45,616 nucleotides of DNA from an uncultured Mycoplasmatota bacterium (GTDB lineage: Bacteria > Bacillota_I > Bacilli_A > RF39 > UBA660). Under the pieces are notes generated by a model. That model was given only the letters and a program-made list of their open reading frames with translations. It ran no database searches and was not told the origin of the DNA. Below, one piece after another: positions 42,217 through 45,616 of the stretch. The stretch is from positions 1 through 45,616 of the forward strand of contig CANRVY010000010.1 in assembly GCA_947643405.1 (NCBI GenBank), in the 5' to 3' direction. A program made the translations under genes and the position numbers. The first letter of the stretch is position 1. Each line of letters opens with the position of its first letter.

Positions 42217-42978
42217 TCAATTAAATTTCGTTTTAATATATTGTTTTAATGAGTCATCTAATTCAACAGTTCCATAATCATGTATTGCTTCTATTAACAT
42301 ACCATTCGAATCGTAGTAAGTTTCCCATTCTTCTGGCTGTATTGCTACTTTAACAGAAATATCACTATTACACCTTTTTGATACAAATCCATTAATTGCC
42401 ATTGTCGTTTCTACTGGAAATGGTGTTTGATGATCAAATACAAGGCCAAAATAAGATTGATTGTTGATTGCTTTTTTAAAATAACAAATAAATCCATCTA
42501 TCATTAAAAACTGAATTTTTAGTGATTCAATATCTTCTTTTTCTGTTCCTACTAATTCTGAAACATAATATCGCTCATAAAATTGTCTACTTGCTTTTAA
42601 AGCTCTTAATAGTTCCTCATTTGTGAGCATCTCATCATGTTTTTTATTAAAAAACAAATGGTTTATATGGGATAAAAATTTTTCTGGTACTAATATATGA
42701 TCTTCTTCTACTTTTCTCATTATATTTTCTGCTATCGCAAAATCTAAATGATTTCTAGCTGCTATTCCCGCTAATACTTTATCATAATTATCTCTTTTCT
42801 CTTGAATAATTGGCAAACTAAATGATTGCATATAAATAGCCATTGGACTATTTCTATCTAACTTTATCGGATATAAAGACTCTAGATCACGTAAAAGAGC
42901 TTCTCTGTTTTCTCCATTCCTTCCATAAATCCACAAATGTCTACTTTGTTCCATTATTTCTTTTTGTTCTACTTTCAC
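42217..42978 (-). CDS. unknown protein, possibly a degenerate P-loop ATPase
   Basis: A 253-residue protein starting at GTG (42976-42978) after GGGGGAAAGGA. Near the N-terminus LWIYGRNGENREALLRDLES sits where an ATPase would carry a Walker A, but the GxGKS core is replaced, so nucleotide binding is doubtful. The middle is helical with many charged residues, and a C-terminal segment (DISVKVAIQPEEWETYYDS) looks beta. I recognise no family. It leads an operon with the hydrolase and rpiB genes and diverges from the FemABX genes. Confidence 0.5.
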   Translation of the reverse strand: MKVEQKEIMEQSRHLWIYGRNGENREALLRDLESLYPIKLDRNSPMAIYMQSFSLPIIQEKRDNYDKVLAGIAARNHLDFAIAENIMRKVEEDHILVPEKFLSHINHLFFNKKHDEMLTNEELLRALKASRQFYERYYVSELVGTEKEDIESLKIQFLMIDGFICYFKKAINNQSYFGLVFDHQTPFPVETTMAINGFVSKRCNSDISVKVAIQPEEWETYYDSNGMLIEAIHDYGTVELDDSLKQYIKTKFN

Positions 42979-43039
42979 AATCCTTTCCCCCTACTTCTAT
43001 TATAACAATATTTTGTCAAAAAAACTATATGTTTATCAA

Positions 43040-43068
43040 TTGACTATCTATCTATTTCTGTTTATACT
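43040..43068 (+). promoter_or_regulatory. promoter of the FemABX pair
   Basis: TTGACT (43040-43045), exactly 17 bp, TATACT (43063-43068), 23 bases before the first ATG. Confidence 0.75.
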
Positions 43069-43091
43069 AATAATAGAAAGAATGTGAAATA

Positions 43092-44318
43092 ATGAAGCTA
43101 TGTGAATTAACAGAACAAGAATTTAGAAATTTTTTAGATAATCATCCATTAAAAACTTTTTTACAAACTCCTGAAATAGCTAAATTAAGAACACAATTTG
43201 GTTGGAAGACTTATTATGTTGGTCTAAAAAAGGAAGACCAAATTGTAGCAGCCACAATGATGTTATCTGGTGGGAACTTTCTTGGTAAAAAAATATTTTA
43301 TGCTCCTAGAGGTGTTTTAATTGACTATCAAGATGAAGCTCTATTACATTGTTTTTTTATAGAATTAAAAAAATTTATCAAAAACCACCAAGGTTACATA
43401 TTTAAAATGGATCCCTATTACGAATTAGTAGAAAGAGATATCGATGGGAATACTATTACAAACGGTTTTAATCATAACAATACAATTTCTTATTTGCACA
43501 ATATTGGCTTTCGTGAAACGTTTTCTGAACAGGCTAAATGGATGTTCGTTTTAGATATCAATGGGAAATCTTATGAAGAATTGAAAGGAAGTTTCAGATC
43601 AAGTACTAAAAATATACTGAACAAAGTTTTAAAATCAAATATTACAGTTCGTGAATTAGGATATAATGAGTTAGATTTGTTTAAAAAGTTAACTGAAGAA
43701 ACAAGTGAACGTAAACATTTTGAAGACAAATCTTTAACTTACTACCAAACTATGTATCAATTGTTTTCTCCGTTAAATCAAATAAAATTCCTAATTGCTG
43801 AAATAAATGTATTAGAATATATCGATAATTTAAAAGACGAACTCCATAACACTGAAGCAAAACTAAATAAATTAAGTAATGCGAAAGCCAATGATGGAAA
43901 AAGAAAAGAGTTAAACATTATTGTTGATAGCACTACGAGAAAATTAAATAATGCTGAAAAGATTAAGAATGAAGAAGGAAATAACTTAATTTTGTCTGGT
44001 GGAATGTTTATCCTTTATGGTGATGAAGTCATTTATTTATATAGTGGAAATTACAAAAAATACCTGGAATTTAATGCTCAATATAAAATCCAATATGAAA
44101 TGATAAACTATGCTATCCAAAACCATTATAAAAGATACAATTTTTATGGAATTACTGAATTTAAAGATAAAACTCATAAAGATTATGGAGTTTATGATTT
44201 TAAAAAAGGCTTTAACGGAAAAGTCATTGAACTGATTGGTGGTTTTGAACTCCCAATTGCTTTTCATTATAAAATCCATCAAATTTTATCTTTACTCAAA
44301 AATAAAGGAAGGAAATAA
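43092..44318 (+). CDS. FemABX aminoacyltransferase, first of a tandem pair
   Basis: A 408-residue protein of the FemABX family, which adds amino acids from charged tRNA to the peptidoglycan stem peptide. Two GNAT-like halves are visible: PLKTFLQTPEIAKLR and FYAPRGVLIDYQ in the first, SFRSSTKNILNKVLKSNITV then YLYSGNYKKYLEFNAQYKIQ and KGFNGKVIELIGGFELPI in the second. Between them (~245-300) is the helical arm typical of FemA-like enzymes. The ribosome site is weak. The order and pairing suggest sequential addition of residues to an interpeptide bridge; the amino acids are unknown. Confidence 0.9.
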   Translation: MKLCELTEQEFRNFLDNHPLKTFLQTPEIAKLRTQFGWKTYYVGLKKEDQIVAATMMLSGGNFLGKKIFYAPRGVLIDYQDEALLHCFFIELKKFIKNHQGYIFKMDPYYELVERDIDGNTITNGFNHNNTISYLHNIGFRETFSEQAKWMFVLDINGKSYEELKGSFRSSTKNILNKVLKSNITVRELGYNELDLFKKLTEETSERKHFEDKSLTYYQTMYQLFSPLNQIKFLIAEINVLEYIDNLKDELHNTEAKLNKLSNAKANDGKRKELNIIVDSTTRKLNNAEKIKNEEGNNLILSGGMFILYGDEVIYLYSGNYKKYLEFNAQYKIQYEMINYAIQNHYKRYNFYGITEFKDKTHKDYGVYDFKKGFNGKVIELIGGFELPIAFHYKIHQILSLLKNKGRK

Positions 44319-44319
44319 T

Positions 44320-45543
44320 ATGAAAGAATTTTTATTTAAAAAAAATATTGAAGAAAATGAATATCAAGCTTTCATAAAAAAAGCTCAAAATGTATCTTTC
44401 ATGCAAGATTCTAAATGGGCCAATGTAAAAGATAATTGGAAACCTTTAAAATTAGGACTATATCAAAACGAAAAATTAGTTGCAGTTTGCTTGCTACTAA
44501 TCAAAAGTTTAACGAAAAATATCTCTATGGGATATGTTCCAAGAGGATATGTCATTGACTTTTTAGATAAACAAATCCTAGAAGAGTTTACGAAAGGAAT
44601 CAAGAAAATAGCAAAAGAAGAACACTGCTATATGATAAAAATCGATCCTAACTTCTGTTTCTATGAAACAAATATATTGAAATTTGAAAAAAATAGTTCT
44701 ATTGATATTCCAATTCTATTTTCAAAAAATAGTGAAGAGTTTCATAAAAATTTACTTGCATTGCATTACAAACATAAAGGTTTCCCAAAATCAATTAATA
44801 AAACTCTGCAACCTAGATACCATATGATGATACCCCTTATAAATCAAAATATGGAACAGCTCACAAATGAACAAATAAAAAATTCTTTTAAAAAAAGAAT
44901 TCGTAGTTATCTTGGATCTTTTCATGAAAATAGAGGTATTTTTTATGAGCATACAACCGATCCTAATAAACTGGAAGATTTTATAAATGTATTAAATTCT
45001 ACAGAAGAACGTCAAGGAATTCACCTTAGGAACAAAGAATATTTCAAAAAAATAATGGATAGTTATAAAGAACAGGCAGTTTTATTTTTTGGAAGATTGG
45101 ATTTGAAAAAATATTTGAATTTTCTAAAAGAAAATAATGGAAAAGAAGAAGAAATTGAAGAGGTTCAACAGAAAATTAAAAACGGAAATTCCATTTTAAC
45201 TCTATCTGCTGCTTTAGTCATTATGCCAACAAATGAAATGGGAATACGAGTATCAGAATATTTATATGCTGGAAACATTCTATTATTTAATAAATTACAA
45301 GTATCTATAGGCTTGGTATACAATATTTGTAAGTACTCCAATGAACATCACTGTACTTATTGCAACTTAGGTGGAATTGACGGAAACTTAAATGATCACT
45401 TGGCTATATATAAATCAAGATTTAATTCAATTGTAATGGAATTTGCAGGCGAGTATGATTTGCCTATAAAAAAATATCTTTACTACCCAATTGAACTATT
45501 TCTTCCAATTCTCAAAAAAATATATAGAATAATAAAAAAATAG
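44320..45543 (+). CDS. FemABX aminoacyltransferase, second of a tandem pair
   Basis: A 407-residue FemABX protein, diverged from the upstream copy but with the same order: FMQDSKWANVKDNWKPLKLG, YVPRGYVIDFLDKQILEEF, KKRIRSYLGSFHENRG in the second half, a short helical arm (~265-290), then YLYAGNILLFNKLQVSIGLV and HCTYCNLGGIDG. GGAAGG before the ATG at 44320 fixes the start; an in-frame extension into the first gene is spurious. It begins one base after the first gene's stop, so both are one unit. Confidence 0.9.
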   Translation: MKEFLFKKNIEENEYQAFIKKAQNVSFMQDSKWANVKDNWKPLKLGLYQNEKLVAVCLLLIKSLTKNISMGYVPRGYVIDFLDKQILEEFTKGIKKIAKEEHCYMIKIDPNFCFYETNILKFEKNSSIDIPILFSKNSEEFHKNLLALHYKHKGFPKSINKTLQPRYHMMIPLINQNMEQLTNEQIKNSFKKRIRSYLGSFHENRGIFYEHTTDPNKLEDFINVLNSTEERQGIHLRNKEYFKKIMDSYKEQAVLFFGRLDLKKYLNFLKENNGKEEEIEEVQQKIKNGNSILTLSAALVIMPTNEMGIRVSEYLYAGNILLFNKLQVSIGLVYNICKYSNEHHCTYCNLGGIDGNLNDHLAIYKSRFNSIVMEFAGEYDLPIKKYLYYPIELFLPILKKIYRIIKK

Positions 45544-45562
45544 TGCTTAGAATAAGCACTAT
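45540..45562 (+). terminator. terminator after the FemABX pair
   Basis: ATAGTGCTTA/TAAGCACTAT 10-bp stem with a 3-nt loop; the gene's stop lies in the left arm. A second hairpin follows at once. Confidence 0.7.
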
Positions 45563-45564
45563 TC

Positions 45565-45601
45565 AGACTGTTGACAAATAATTTTTTGTGAACAGTCTTT
45601 T
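45565..45601. terminator. second hairpin at the right end, probable terminator
   Basis: AGACTGTT (45565-45572) pairs with AACAGTCT (45591-45598), with inner GACAAA/TTTTGT pairing, followed by TTT. Tandem with the previous hairpin. Confidence 0.55.
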
Positions 45602-45616
45602 AAAATTATAAATGTT

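Overview
The window is AT-rich throughout, uses TAA, TAG and TGA as stops, and reads as a chromosome segment of a spore-forming, low-GC Bacillota. Sporulation genes (cotJ, spoIID, spoIIQ, spoIIID), mbl, a TagO/WecA-like transferase, FemABX proteins and the operon ecfA1-ecfA2-ecfT-truA-rplM-rpsI support this. The order spoIID-spoIIQ-spoIIID-mbl matches Bacillus subtilis as I remember it. I would not name a genus from the sequence alone.

Positions 1 to about 12150 form an accessory island, almost all on the minus strand. The left edge holds the first ~20 codons of a serine recombinase, cut off at the edge of the window, with two mini-ORFs and an HTH protein; these look like the end of an integrative element. 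Next come defence-type modules. They are a single-chain restriction-methylation-specificity enzyme coupled to a small HTH protein, a Fic protein, an AbiEi/AbiEii toxin-antitoxin pair, an HTH protein, a DUF262/HEPN pair with a 4-nt overlap, a divergent four-TM protein and an HTH-TM regulator. Two diverged copies of a ~65-nt, two-hairpin element lie in inverted orientation around abiE, and one stem shows a compensatory base change. The island stops at a tRNA-His gene.

From 12.2 to 22.5 kb there is a mixed core region: a cotJA-cotJB fusion with cotJC, a zinc-ribbon protein, ddl, an ABC-F ATPase, an HTH-TM regulator with phased promoter repeats, a stand-alone GlmU-type acetyltransferase domain coupled to an SDR, a deoxyinosine glycosylase coupled to an AAA ATPase, and a second, solitary DUF262 gene.

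From 22.7 to 29.7 kb lie rpsI, rplM (with promoter and candidate leader hairpin), truA, the ECF transporter core, a broken GH13 amylase gene with two in-frame stops, and typA. From 29.8 to 33.3 kb are small membrane and hypothetical genes, including a 59-residue gene, a membrane-anchored thermonuclease and a NUDIX hydrolase.

From 33.4 to 45.6 kb is envelope and sporulation housekeeping: a YetF-like protein, a TagO-like transferase, an M29 aminopeptidase, mbl, spoIIID, spoIIQ, spoIID, a beta-lactamase-fold hydrolase, a YwzB-like protein, rpiB, an alpha/beta hydrolase, an unknown protein and two tandem FemABX genes with a strong promoter. Many terminators here are built partly from the last codons of the upstream gene. 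The most promising places for something undescribed are the structured element around abiE/fic and the DUF262/HEPN/membrane-protein cluster.
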